A stretch of 24,238 nt of DNA from E44-bin46 sp964354655 (GTDB lineage Bacteria; Chloroflexota; Dehalococcoidia; Dehalococcoidales; E44-bin46), in the NCBI GenBank assembly GCA_964354655.1, contig CAYHAL010000019.1, forward strand, positions 1 to 24,238, in the 5' to 3' direction. This document shows, in pieces, positions 14,101 to 22,633 of this stretch (its first letter is position 1; each line of letters opens with the position of its first letter). Under the pieces are notes generated by a model. The model had not been told where the DNA came from and ran no database searches. It was given only the letters and a program-made list of their open reading frames with translations. The translations under genes and the position numbers were made by a program.

Positions 14101-15093
14101 TTAGCCTAGCTTGCCAGCCTCTTCCCTGACCAGGCGCCTTATCCTTTTATGAATCTCAATGACCTCGTCAATATTTTTTCTGCCGGATAGCCAGTGAAAG
14201 TAACCCCTATCCCCGTCCCCTCCAATCTTCTCTTTTGCTTTTACTACCTTTTCTACCCTACTTCGCTGACCCTTCTGCCATGCCTCAAGCACCTCGATTA
14301 GGTCACTGAGCATTGTGGAAGCCAAGCCCATGGTTGAGTAGGGCAGGGCATACTTATTAGCATTAAACGCTATAGCTAGCCCTCCTGCCTCATCTACTGC
14401 CTGGAGCATCCTGAAATCGGTTATGCTATCACCTACTACCACCCAGTTGGATAGCGGCTGGTCATATTTATCAGCAAATTTGTTTAGGGCAGCTACTTTA
14501 CGACGCCCGCCCACTGGCTTTACCTCTTTTATTACCTCGCCTAGATTAGTAGCCGGCAGTTTTTCCCAGAAGAAGTGGTCTAGGCTTTGTTTAATCCTGG
14601 CGTCGTCATCAAACGGGCGCATTGTTAGAATATCTTCCTCAGTCTGTTGCAACAGGGCGGCTTCCTCTTTACTTAATGCTAAGCGCAGTCTATCTCCGGG
14701 GAATGGCGTGTAAGTTACATTATGGGTATAAATGCCTAGTTTGTGAGTAATGTGGATGGCATACTGTTCGTAAGTAGTGGTGATGCAAAATACCTTCCAG
14801 CCCTTAGACTCAAGCCAGGAGATAAGCTTTTCAGCACCGCCAGTTAAGCTAGCCTTAGTGGCTAGGTCAGTAATATTATTTTCTGAGATATTATGGAGCA
14901 CAAGGAAAGGCACGATAAGGGCTAGAGTATCCCCCGGCTCATAGTCCTCCCTTTCTTCCAATGTCAGCAAATCGTCGTAACGACTGATAACCTCAAAGAC
15001 CTTATCTCCGTTGGGGAAAAGCTTCATCAGTTCATAGGCATTATCTTGAGGTGATAGGGGTCCTTCTAGGTCAAAACAGATAAAGTTTGCCAT
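14101..15093 (-). CDS. HAD-superfamily phosphatase-like protein with DLEG motif I
   Basis: 330 residues, ATG preceded by GTGAGGTAA. Motif I is FICFDLEGPL, with nucleophile Asp8 and Glu10 instead of the usual second Asp; this DLEG form is also found in the phosphoserine:homoserine phosphotransferase ThrH. Motif II is probably the Thr of CITTTYEQ, motif III the Lys of GGRRKVAAL, and motif IV is VVGDSITDFRML. A large insertion of about 60 residues, typical of a cap domain, lies after motif I, and a charged tail of about 80 residues follows motif IV. It probably transfers or removes phosphate; the substrate is unknown. It sits 27 bases upstream of the 2-hydroxyacid dehydrogenase gene on the same strand. 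Confidence 0.8.
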   Translation of the reverse strand: MANFICFDLEGPLSPQDNAYELMKLFPNGDKVFEVISRYDDLLTLEEREDYEPGDTLALIVPFLVLHNISENNITDLATKASLTGGAEKLISWLESKGWKVFCITTTYEQYAIHITHKLGIYTHNVTYTPFPGDRLRLALSKEEAALLQQTEEDILTMRPFDDDARIKQSLDHFFWEKLPATNLGEVIKEVKPVGGRRKVAALNKFADKYDQPLSNWVVVGDSITDFRMLQAVDEAGGLAIAFNANKYALPYSTMGLASTMLSDLIEVLEAWQKGQRSRVEKVVKAKEKIGGDGDRGYFHWLSGRKNIDEVIEIHKRIRRLVREEAGKLG

Positions 15094-15138
15094 TGTTATT
15101 TACCTCACTTCCTTTGATAAGTAATTCAACAAGGTTTG

Positions 15139-15963
15139 TTACGAAATCGCCTCTCTTACTATCTTATTTATCTCGTCGGTCAGGTTATAGCCGCTAATCG
15201 GTCTTCCTTCGGAATTGGTTACTTTTCCTGCCATTATTTTAATCTTACTCTGGCTAAAAGCCTTTAGGGTAGATATTATTAGTGGGAATTCCCTAGCCAG
15301 TCCGTGTTGCCGGATGAGCTTAAATAGTGGATTATTCTCGCCTTGCTTTCTTTTAACCTTTTCAATGGGTTGTCCTTTTATCTCCTCCCAATATCTATCA
15401 AATGTTTTGCCTCTAATAGAAAAGGTGCAATAGGTTACTGGCAGTCCTTTATCCAGCTCAGGGGTTACCAGGTGCATCATTACTCCTGTTTCCTGAGCTT
15501 CATTATTAATTAATTGCCAGATTACCTCCTGCCAGGTTCCTTTAGGTCCGCCCGGAGCCGCCGGGTGAAGGTTAATCATATTGTACCTCTGGCACATCTC
15601 TTTGCCAACAATAAGCATATAACCAGCCAGGACACATAGGTCAGGGTGGAAGTCCTGGAGCCGATTCATTACCTCCCGGTCGTAGTCAAGCCGCCATGAA
15701 GGTAAGCTTCTTGCTCGTCTAACGACTGAAGTGGTCTGCCTGGCTTTAAATTTTTGATATGAAAGGGTAATTAGAGGGATGTGGTAATCCTTGACCAGTT
15801 TGAGGAATAAATCGCTCTCTTCTGACTCACCAGGCTCGCGATTGCTGAAAACAAAGGCTATCTCAGCCTCAATCTCGCCTTGATTGATGCTGTTCTGTAC
15901 CGCTCGTAGCAGGTCTCTAGCTGCTTTATCTCTACCTGTAGAAAACCAGCCCAGTTGATACAA
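15139..15963 (-). CDS. PurN-like formyltransferase-domain protein
   Basis: 274 residues. The N-terminal 190 residues resemble the GART formyltransferase fold. The catalytic Asn131-x-His133 (INLHPAAPGG) and Asp171 (TPELDKG) align with Asn106, His108 and Asp144 of E. coli PurN. The loop after NLHP reads GGPKGTWQEVI instead of PKYPGLHT, and the first strand lacks the clean GSGTNLQ phosphate loop, so GAR may not be the substrate. About 80 extra C-terminal residues are unassigned. The start is uncertain: TTG at 15963 fits the domain but has only a poor ribosome site. It is 15 bases downstream of the PHP gene. A formyltransferase acting on a sugar amine or another amine is possible. Confidence 0.72.
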   Translation of the reverse strand: MYQLGWFSTGRDKAARDLLRAVQNSINQGEIEAEIAFVFSNREPGESEESDLFLKLVKDYHIPLITLSYQKFKARQTTSVVRRARSLPSWRLDYDREVMNRLQDFHPDLCVLAGYMLIVGKEMCQRYNMINLHPAAPGGPKGTWQEVIWQLINNEAQETGVMMHLVTPELDKGLPVTYCTFSIRGKTFDRYWEEIKGQPIEKVKRKQGENNPLFKLIRQHGLAREFPLIISTLKAFSQSKIKIMAGKVTNSEGRPISGYNLTDEINKIVREAIS

Positions 15964-15978
15964 AGTGCACCGTTTTGT

Positions 15979-16620
15979 TTAAGACTTTTTTAGCCTTGTC
16001 CAGGCGCTGTTAAGATGGACTAAGGGATTTGCCTTGTGCTCGACAATCCTGCCCTTGGCTAAAGCGTTGAGGAAGTCATCCTTGCTGTTGAATTCAGGCA
16101 TGGCTACATAGGTGTTACCTATTTCATTGACGGTATGGGCATCGCTGCCAGCGCTTCCAGGGATACCATACTTCTGGGCAAAGATTTGGGCTTTAACTGA
16201 AGACCGGTTAAAAAGGCTTCTGGCATTAAATACCTCTATAGCATCAATTTGTTCGGCTAGTTCTTCTATTACCTCGCTATCTAGGGCAGAGTGCCTGAAC
16301 ATATCAAAGGGGTGGGGGATGACTACCAGGGCATCTTGGGCTTTGATTCTGGATACCGTCTCCTTAACCGACAGACCACTGGGTATGCCCTCTTTGAGAA
16401 ACATCCCCATAATCTCACCGTGGGGAGTTAATATCTCCTCGGCTACAATTACAGAGAAGCGGGCTATACTCTGCATCTTTAGTGCGCCTTCAATATTGCC
16501 ATGGTCAGCAATGGCAACGCAGTTTATGCCAGTCTGCTGACAGCGGCTAATAATCTGCTCCAAAGATGTATTACAGTCGGCTGAATATTTGGTATGAATA
16601 TGAAAATCGGCTTTCAGCAA
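15979..16620 (-). CDS. PHP-domain metal-dependent phosphoesterase
   Basis: 213 residues. All PHP metal-site motifs are in order: His7-x-His9 and Asp15 (DFHIHTKYSAD), Asp39-His40 (ADHGN), Glu61/Glu62 (VAEEI), a His in VIPHPFD, and the C-terminal GSDAH. Size and motif set resemble stand-alone YciV/RNase AM-like or histidinol-phosphatase-type PHP proteins, but no second domain helps to choose between them. A TTG start (16620) lies 11 bases after the efp stop, with only a weak GAGATAAG site, so translation may depend on coupling to efp. Confidence 0.83.
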   Translation of the reverse strand: MLKADFHIHTKYSADCNTSLEQIISRCQQTGINCVAIADHGNIEGALKMQSIARFSVIVAEEILTPHGEIMGMFLKEGIPSGLSVKETVSRIKAQDALVVIPHPFDMFRHSALDSEVIEELAEQIDAIEVFNARSLFNRSSVKAQIFAQKYGIPGSAGSDAHTVNEIGNTYVAMPEFNSKDDFLNALAKGRIVEHKANPLVHLNSAWTRLKKS

Positions 16621-16631
16621 TTTAGCTTATC

Positions 16632-17192
16632 TCAACTAACCCTCTCTAGATAGCTACCATCACGGGTATCAACCTTGATAATATCCCCATTGTTAATAAA
16701 CAGGGGGACCTGGATGGTAATGCCGGTCTCTAGCTTGGCTGGTTTATTACCAGCGGTGGCGGTATCCCCTTTAAAACCGGGTCCGGTATCAATCACTTTA
16801 AGCCCAACGGCGGTAGGTAGCTCAACACCTATCAGCTTGCCCTTATAGCTTGATATTTGGAGGGACATGCCTTCCTTTAAATAGTTGATGGCATCACCCA
16901 GTTGATTAGTATCAAGGGATACCTGCTCGAAGTTTTCCTCATCCATAAAGTAGTACAAGTTGCCATCATTGTAGAGGTATTGCATACTGTGATAGTCAAG
17001 GTGAGCTCGAGTGAATTTTTCGGTGGACTGAAAGGTTCGTTCAATAGTATGACCACCACGGATGTCACGAAGTCTGAGCCGCACCTGAGCACTACCACGC
17101 CCCACCTTAATATGCTGGTAGTCAAGGACTTGATACAGCTTACCTTCCAGTTCGATAGTAATTCCTTTCTTTAGTTCACCACTAGTTATCAT
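16632..17192 (-). CDS. efp: Elongation factor P
   Basis: 186 residues, full length, three beta-barrel domains, from MITSGELKKG to GDIIKVDTRDGSYLERV, the EF-P C-terminal signature. It binds between the P and E sites and relieves ribosome stalling at proline runs. The domain I tip reads KVGRGSA with Arg32 where E. coli has the modified Lys34 in KPGKGQ; Arg32 is the residue that is rhamnosylated in Pseudomonas. The usual Pro before the Gly is Val here. No modification enzyme gene is in the window. The start lies one base after the stop of the aminopeptidase gene, a conserved pairing in many bacteria. Confidence 0.97.
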   Translation of the reverse strand: MITSGELKKGITIELEGKLYQVLDYQHIKVGRGSAQVRLRLRDIRGGHTIERTFQSTEKFTRAHLDYHSMQYLYNDGNLYYFMDEENFEQVSLDTNQLGDAINYLKEGMSLQISSYKGKLIGVELPTAVGLKVIDTGPGFKGDTATAGNKPAKLETGITIQVPLFINNGDIIKVDTRDGSYLERVS

Positions 17193-17193
17193 A

Positions 17194-18285
17194 TTAAACT
17201 CCCAATTTCTTGGCTTTTGAAATTACCCTGACTCTGCCATCTTCCATCATTACTACATCCTCAATTCTCACCCCTCCCCAACCGGCGAGGTAAATACCGG
17301 GTTCAATAGTAAATACCATCCCTGAGGTGAGTTTATCGGCTGAATTTGGACCAAGGCGTGGCGACTCGTGAGAGGCTAGCCCTATGCCATGACCCAAAGC
17401 ATGTCCAAAGGCTTCACCATAGCCTGCCTGTTCAATGACCTTCCTGGCTAGGTTATCGGCTTCGCTGCCAGCCATACCTTCTGTAATTGTAGCCATTGCC
17501 GTTAGTTGGGCGTCAAGGACAGCATCATATACTTTGCCGAAGGTATCGTCAAGAGTGCCAGGGCAGATGGTACGGCTGAGGTCGCTGGAGTAACCGCCAA
17601 ACCTGGCTCCCAAATCAATCACTACCGGCTCCCCGGATTGAATAGCCCGTGACGATGGTTTAGCATGGGGTAGGGCTGAATTTGGACCAGAAGCAACAAT
17701 GATTTCAAAGGGCACTGTCTCACTACCCTTCTGCCGTATGAATTTCTCTATCTCCCAGGCTACTTCCTTCTCAGTCATACCAACATGAATCATATTTTGA
17801 ATATTATCAAGTGCGGCATCGCTTATCTCTGCCGCCTTGGTTATAAGCTCAATCTCCTCGGGCTCTTTTATCGCCCGGAGGGATTCTACCAGCCCATCTA
17901 CAGGAATAAGCCTGATTTGGGCTTGCGCTTTGTTTAGTGTGTCAGATAGCTGTTGATACCGGGCAAAGGTAACATGCCCGGCTTCAAATCCCAGCTTCTT
18001 CAGGTTTAGCCCAGCCACCAGCTTGGGGAACCAGTCTACTATACCACCAATTGTCTGAAAAATCTCGTAGTCAGGGGCTTGTATCTTGGCTTGCTCTAGA
18101 TAGCGAAAGTCGGTAGCTAAAATTGTATCTTGTGGTGTAATTAGTAAATAGCCTGACGAGCCATCAAAGCCTGAAAGGTAACACCTATTCTCTGGTTGTG
18201 AGATGAAGATAGCGTCAATCTCCTTCTCACCCAGCCCTTGGCGCAGCTTTTGCCGCCTAGTCTTAATACTCATTATTCCTCTCAT
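17194..18285 (-). CDS. Xaa-Pro aminopeptidase, M24B family
   Basis: 363 residues. The N-terminal creatinase-like domain (about 1-125) is followed by a pita-bread catalytic domain. The dinuclear metal ligands are visible: Asp in VIDLGARFGG, Asp in YSSDLSRT, His in GHALGHGIGL, Glu in TIEPGIYL and Glu in VRIEDVVMM. It removes N-terminal residues preceding proline, or acts as prolidase. Two starts are possible, ATG at 18285 and ATG at 18273; the family consensus and an AGAGGA just before the second slightly favour 18273. Immediately upstream lies repeat copy 2. It is followed by efp after one base. Confidence 0.92.
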   Translation of the reverse strand: MRGIMSIKTRRQKLRQGLGEKEIDAIFISQPENRCYLSGFDGSSGYLLITPQDTILATDFRYLEQAKIQAPDYEIFQTIGGIVDWFPKLVAGLNLKKLGFEAGHVTFARYQQLSDTLNKAQAQIRLIPVDGLVESLRAIKEPEEIELITKAAEISDAALDNIQNMIHVGMTEKEVAWEIEKFIRQKGSETVPFEIIVASGPNSALPHAKPSSRAIQSGEPVVIDLGARFGGYSSDLSRTICPGTLDDTFGKVYDAVLDAQLTAMATITEGMAGSEADNLARKVIEQAGYGEAFGHALGHGIGLASHESPRLGPNSADKLTSGMVFTIEPGIYLAGWGGVRIEDVVMMEDGRVRVISKAKKLGV

Positions 18286-18302
18286 TCTTCGAGATTGTTT
18301 AG

Positions 18303-18467
18303 CAACCTATCCCCCTAACCCCCTTATGCAAGGACTTCATCTACCTCTTTCAGGGAAGGGGGAGTGTAGGTAAGAGAGGGGCTCTGCCCCTCTCTAAAAT
18401 CTCTTCCCCCTCATGCAAGAAACTACATCTCCATATTAAGGAGAGGGGGACCGAGGGAGTGAGGTTA
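18303..18467. repeat. Hairpin intergenic repeat, copy 2
   Basis: Fills the gap between the recombinase stop and the aminopeptidase gene. The central hairpin is AGAGAGGGGC (18373-18382), loop TCT, GCCCCTCTCT (18386-18395), the same design as in copy 1. The two flanks are C-rich on the left (AACCTATCCCCCTAACC) and G-rich on the right (ending GGGAGTGAGGTT), giving imperfect terminal inverted repeats, and both contain an ATGCAAG.. segment. The right edge touches the TAG of the recombinase gene. Confidence 0.85.
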
Positions 18468-19379
18468 CTAATCAGGCTCATTCTCCTTCTCCCGTGCCAT
18501 AGGGTGGGCTGATAGATATACCTTTTTCGCCTGACTCTTGGTTACGTGAGTATAAATTTGGGTGGATGATAGACTAGCATGCCCCAGAAGCTCCTGGACT
18601 ACCCTTAGACCGGCACCGCCATCAAGTAAATGGGTGGCAAAGGTGTGACGCAGTAGGTGAGGGTAAACCCTTTTGTTAATGCCAGCCAGGCTGGCATATT
18701 TCCCTAGTATCCGTTGGACTCTTCGTTCTATGAGTCGCCCCCCATAGCGGTTGATGAATAGGGCTCTACTCCTTTTGTCCCCCAAAAGTTTAGGTCTACC
18801 CTGACTGAGGTAAGTATTCAAAGCTTCGGCGGCTGGTATGCCCATCAGTACCACCCGCTCCTTAGAACCCTTCCCCCAGACCCGAATTTCATAGGTATCA
18901 AAGTTAACCTGCTCCATATCCAGGTTTACCAGTTCGCTTACCCTGATACCGGAGGCATAAAGTAGCTCCATCAAAGCCCGGTCGCGCAGTCCCTGCGGTG
19001 TGGATAAATCGGGGGCTTGCAGAAGTTGCACTACCTCTTCTGGTGTTAGGAAGGAGGGCAAACGCTTGTCCAGCTTGGGGGAAGAGGTAGAGGCTACCGG
19101 GTTGGTGGTTACCATTTCCTCTCGAAGTAGATAACGGTAAAAGGAGCGGATAGCTGATAGTTTGCGGGCGATACTTGCCTTGACAAAGCCCTGCTCCATA
19201 AGGTGAGAGAGGTAGTCGCGCAGAACATGCTTGTCAACTTCCTTTAATGAGCTGACCTTTTTAGTCTTGAGGAAGTCAAAGAAGCCTAATAAATCGGTGG
19301 TATAGTTGCGCACTGTATAGCGGGAAGCATTCTTCTCCGCCTCAAGGTAATTTACATATTTATTAAAAACTTCTTGCAT
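18468..19379 (-). CDS. XerC/XerD-type tyrosine recombinase
   Basis: 303 residues. The N-terminal SAM-like core-binding domain (about 1-90, ending SAIRSFYRYLLREE) is followed by the catalytic domain: Arg146 (ASGIRVSEL), Lys in the WGKGSKERVV hairpin, the HLLRHTFATHL motif, the His of LLGHASLSST, and nucleophile Tyr276 (QIYTHVT). Length and sequence are those of housekeeping Xer recombinases that resolve chromosome dimers at dif, not of phage integrases. The position after topA in a gene string with dprA, aminopeptidase and efp supports this. C or D cannot be chosen. No dif-like site was recognised in the window. Confidence 0.92.
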   Translation of the reverse strand: MQEVFNKYVNYLEAEKNASRYTVRNYTTDLLGFFDFLKTKKVSSLKEVDKHVLRDYLSHLMEQGFVKASIARKLSAIRSFYRYLLREEMVTTNPVASTSSPKLDKRLPSFLTPEEVVQLLQAPDLSTPQGLRDRALMELLYASGIRVSELVNLDMEQVNFDTYEIRVWGKGSKERVVLMGIPAAEALNTYLSQGRPKLLGDKRSRALFINRYGGRLIERRVQRILGKYASLAGINKRVYPHLLRHTFATHLLDGGAGLRVVQELLGHASLSSTQIYTHVTKSQAKKVYLSAHPMAREKENEPD

Positions 19380-19423
19380 GGCGTTTGCCTTAGTCTAAGA
19401 ATAGGTTCTTACAAAGTGAAAAA

Positions 19424-19885
19424 TCAAAATATGTCAGAATAACTTACTTCCTCATCGAGAAGGTTATAGCGGTCTGTGAAATGCCGCCACACAGCACGCC
19501 CGATTGTTTCTGATGAACCTCCTGCTTTCTTCTTCTGTACTGGAATCCCCAACTGTTTTTCAACAATATTTTGAGGGAGCCTTGGGTATTCCTTGCCATT
19601 TATTGTGACTCTGAAATGACCCTCACCGTCATTTAGAACGGAAACTTGGTAATCTCTAGTCTTACCAGACAATCTTCCCATAGTCTTATAGTTAATAGGT
19701 TTGGGAATAACGAATGAGGTTTCACATTCTCTTATCTCTCCTGTTTCCTTAGTCACGGCGGATAGCGTGATTCTAAACTCGATTGGTAAAGTGCTAAGCC
19801 TGTAAAGCGTTTCGAATAATTTAAGGCACCCCTCTCCTATAGCTTGTCTTGCCCTTTCAAATCTTGCAGTGTAGTCTATTACCAT
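19424..19885 (-). CDS. Conserved-looking protein of unknown function
   Basis: 153 residues, not recognised. A perfect AAAGGAGGT five bases before the ATG argues strongly that it is translated. The N-terminal 35 residues look helical (FERARQAIGEGCLKLFETLYRL). A central part alternates like beta strands (EFRITLSAVTKETGEI, DYQVSVLNDGEGHFRVTING). A Lys-rich turn and a final helix with an acidic end (LLDEEVSYSDIF) follow. No signal peptide or membrane segment. It starts 12 bases after the lipoprotein gene and 44 bases before the recombinase gene, so it is probably in the same transcript. It is more AT-rich than topA. Confidence 0.7.
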   Translation of the reverse strand: MVIDYTARFERARQAIGEGCLKLFETLYRLSTLPIEFRITLSAVTKETGEIRECETSFVIPKPINYKTMGRLSGKTRDYQVSVLNDGEGHFRVTINGKEYPRLPQNIVEKQLGIPVQKKKAGGSSETIGRAVWRHFTDRYNLLDEEVSYSDIF

Positions 19886-19897
19886 GGCTACCTCCTT

Positions 19898-20443
19898 TCA
19901 ACCCCCTTTTTGCTTTTCATAGATACGAATTAAGATATGAGCATCAGGAACAGAGCCTTGCAACATCCAAATACCGGTATCAACTTGGAGAGTATACTCC
20001 CCAGATGTGGCGGCAATAAAAGCAAATCTCCATGGATAATCCTGTGTGGAAATTTGAGAGTTATTGTAGCGTGTCTCTAGTATTCTATTACCATAAGGAT
20101 CTAGAATGCGACAAAACGTGCTATCTGGATGTGTAGTGGAGACTTCTCCTTCAACCCTGCTGCCAGGTACTAAAGAAAAAGTGATGTATGAATCAACTAT
20201 CGCTGTTTCCAAGATTTCTTTTCCCCAAACACCGGGCCAAGGACCAAGCTCAACATCTTTTTCAATAACCGTAGGTACTGGTACTGGCTCTGGCTCAGAA
20301 GCAGGCTCTTGTGCCGGAGGAGCAGTTGGAGCTGGTTCAGGCGGTGTTTCTAGGGCTGGGGTGGCACAATTCGTAACCAAAATAGCCAGTAAAAGAACTA
20401 ATACAATAAGCAGAAATAAATACCCTCGGTTTTTACCTTTCAT
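19898..20443 (-). CDS. Putative lipoprotein with Pro-rich linker
   Basis: 181 residues. A basic start (MKGKNRG) and a hydrophobic run (residues 8-23) lead to Cys26 in LVTNC. This is an imperfect lipobox because the residue before Cys is Asn; an uncleaved anchor is the alternative. Residues 28-60 are a Pro/Glu/Ala-rich linker that would span the cell wall. The remaining 120 residues look like one beta-sandwich: RILDPYGNRIL, PWRFAFIAATSGEYTLQVDTG resembles GOLD/PPC-type domains found at the cell surface. Function unknown. It lies between topA (19 bases) and the unknown gene (12 bases), so it is likely co-transcribed with the housekeeping genes around it. Confidence 0.75.
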   Translation of the reverse strand: MKGKNRGYLFLLIVLVLLLAILVTNCATPALETPPEPAPTAPPAQEPASEPEPVPVPTVIEKDVELGPWPGVWGKEILETAIVDSYITFSLVPGSRVEGEVSTTHPDSTFCRILDPYGNRILETRYNNSQISTQDYPWRFAFIAATSGEYTLQVDTGIWMLQGSVPDAHILIRIYEKQKGG

Positions 20444-20462
20444 TTTTCATTCTCGTTTTTCT

Positions 20463-22571
20463 TCATTGTTCTTCGAGCTTCCCTTTATAATCGCACTTGG
20501 TGCATTTTGTCAATTTTCCACGGTATAGGGTTAGCAGTCCGCCGCAGTTGGGGCAGGGCTGGGGGAGGGGTCTAAAGTTGGTGGCGAACCGGCAATTGGG
20601 GTAGTTACTGCAGCCATAAAAGATGCGTTTCTTTTTGCTTAGCCTCTCCACTAGCTCATTGCCACACTGGGGGCAGCGAACACCAATCTTAATCTGATAG
20701 GGCTTGGTGTATTTACACTCCGGGTAACCACTACAGGCGACAAACTTGCCGTAGCGCCCGATTTTGATTACCAAGGGCTTGCCACATTCAGGGCAAATTT
20801 CCTCAGTTAGCTCAGGAGCTAACTTTACCTTAACCATAAGCTGTGAAGCACTCTGGAGGCTTTTTTCAAAGGGTACGTAGAAATCCTGAACCACACCCAC
20901 CCAGTCCCTGTTTTCATTGGCTATTTCATCCAGTTCCTCTTCCATATTAGCGGTAAATTTAATATCAACGATGTCAGGGAAATGTTTGGTAAGCAGGTCA
21001 TTAACCACAAAGCCCAGTTCGGTTGGCTGAAGGCTGCCGTTGGTTTTGGTAACATAGCCCCGCTCCTGGATTGTGGACAGGATTGGGGCATAGGTGCTGG
21101 GGCGTCCGATGCCCCATTGCTCTAGTGTCTTGACCAGCGTGGCTTCGGTAAAACGGGGTGGGGGTTGGGTAAAATGTTGCTCGGGGAAAAGCCCCAGAAA
21201 CTCAAGCTCATCGCCTTTCTCCAATTGCGGGAGTGGTGAGCTTTTCTTTTCTTCTTCAGCTTCGTCTTTCCCCTCAATATAAAGAATCATAAATCCGGGG
21301 AATGTGGTAATAGAGCTTGAAGTTCTGAAGAGATATTTGGTCTTGGGGTCTGGGCATCTGGCTTGAATATCAACGGTAGTGTTATCAAATAGAGCCGGCG
21401 ACATCTGGCTGGCTACCATTCGTTTCCAGATAAGTTGGTACAGCTTGAACTGAGTAGCAGTAAGGTAGGTTTTAATTAAAGACGGCTCCCGCCAAATCTT
21501 GGTCGGGCGAATAGCTTCATGGGCTTCTTGTGCCCCTTTTACCGCGGCAAAGGAGCGGGTGTGTGGTGGTATAAATTGAGGGCCATACTTCTCACTGATG
21601 AAATCTCTGGCTTCAACTACGGCTGAGTGGGCTACCCGGGTGGAGTCAGTGCGCATATAGGTAATAAGCCCTACCCTGCCTTCATCACCTATGTTTAGGC
21701 CTTCGTAAAGCTGCTGGGCGATAGCCATAGTCTGCTTGGCGCTGAAGTGGAGCTTACGCCAGGCTTCCTGCTGCAGAGTGCTGGTTATAAATGGCGGGGC
21801 TGGCTGGCGGGTTACTTTTTTAGTCTTTACTTTAATGACATTGTAGTCAGCCTGCCTGAGTTCATCACAAAGCCGAGTCGCTTCATCTTGGGTATGGATG
21901 TCAAGCTTGGTGCCATCAATAAGGCCGACCAATGTCGCCCGAAAGGCTGCTGCCTCAGGCACTTTCTTTCTTAGTTCAGCCTCAATAGTCCAATATTCTT
22001 CCGGGGTGAATTTCTCAATCTCCCGCTCTCGGTCAACGATAATCCTTAATGCCACCGACTGAACTCTGCCGGCTGAAAGCCCTCTCCTTACCTTTTGCCA
22101 GAGCAGCGGGCTAATCTTATAACCCACTAGCCTATCCAAAATGCGCCGGGCTTGTTGGGCATTGACTAATTGCATATCTATTGAGCGTGGATGTTTGAAG
22201 GCACGGGCTATAGCCTCGTCGGTTATTTCATGAAAGACGACACGGTAGTAGGGGGTCTGGTTTGTCTTGGTTACCTCAACTAGATGCCAGGCAATGGCTT
22301 CGCCTTCACGGTCTGGGTCGGTGGCTAAATATATAGTAGATGCTGCTTTAGCCGCCTCTTTAAGTTCCTTTACTACCTTACTTTTTACCTTGGGAACTAC
22401 ATATTTAGGGGCAAAGTTCTTCTTTACATCTACTCCCAATTGGCTCTTGGGCAGGTCTCTTATATGACCCATAGATGCCTTGAGGCTGTAGCCCTTACCT
22501 AGAATCCTGCCTAGCGTTCTAGCTTTGGCTGGTGATTCAACTATAACCAATTTTTTCTTCTTGGTTGACAT
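20463..22571 (-). CDS. topA: DNA topoisomerase I (type IA)
   Basis: 702 residues. The Toprim domain opens with KLVIVESPAKARTLGRIL and has the metal-binding TDPDREGEAIAWH. The nucleophile is Tyr305 in GLITYMRTDS. The catalytic core is followed by three Cys4 zinc ribbons in the last 130 residues (CPECG..CSGYPEC, CPQCG..CSNYPNC, CPNCG..CTKCDYKG). It relaxes negative supercoils by passing strands through a 5'-phosphotyrosine break. The whole family layout is present with nothing missing. The gene lies 62 bases downstream of dprA, a common pairing. Confidence 0.97.
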   Translation of the reverse strand: MSTKKKKLVIVESPAKARTLGRILGKGYSLKASMGHIRDLPKSQLGVDVKKNFAPKYVVPKVKSKVVKELKEAAKAASTIYLATDPDREGEAIAWHLVEVTKTNQTPYYRVVFHEITDEAIARAFKHPRSIDMQLVNAQQARRILDRLVGYKISPLLWQKVRRGLSAGRVQSVALRIIVDREREIEKFTPEEYWTIEAELRKKVPEAAAFRATLVGLIDGTKLDIHTQDEATRLCDELRQADYNVIKVKTKKVTRQPAPPFITSTLQQEAWRKLHFSAKQTMAIAQQLYEGLNIGDEGRVGLITYMRTDSTRVAHSAVVEARDFISEKYGPQFIPPHTRSFAAVKGAQEAHEAIRPTKIWREPSLIKTYLTATQFKLYQLIWKRMVASQMSPALFDNTTVDIQARCPDPKTKYLFRTSSSITTFPGFMILYIEGKDEAEEEKKSSPLPQLEKGDELEFLGLFPEQHFTQPPPRFTEATLVKTLEQWGIGRPSTYAPILSTIQERGYVTKTNGSLQPTELGFVVNDLLTKHFPDIVDIKFTANMEEELDEIANENRDWVGVVQDFYVPFEKSLQSASQLMVKVKLAPELTEEICPECGKPLVIKIGRYGKFVACSGYPECKYTKPYQIKIGVRCPQCGNELVERLSKKKRIFYGCSNYPNCRFATNFRPLPQPCPNCGGLLTLYRGKLTKCTKCDYKGKLEEQ

Positions 22572-22633
22572 AACTACAAAAACAAATCAAAGCTAATTAG
22601 ATAGGAATTGTTTCCCTATTTTTTAATATAGCA

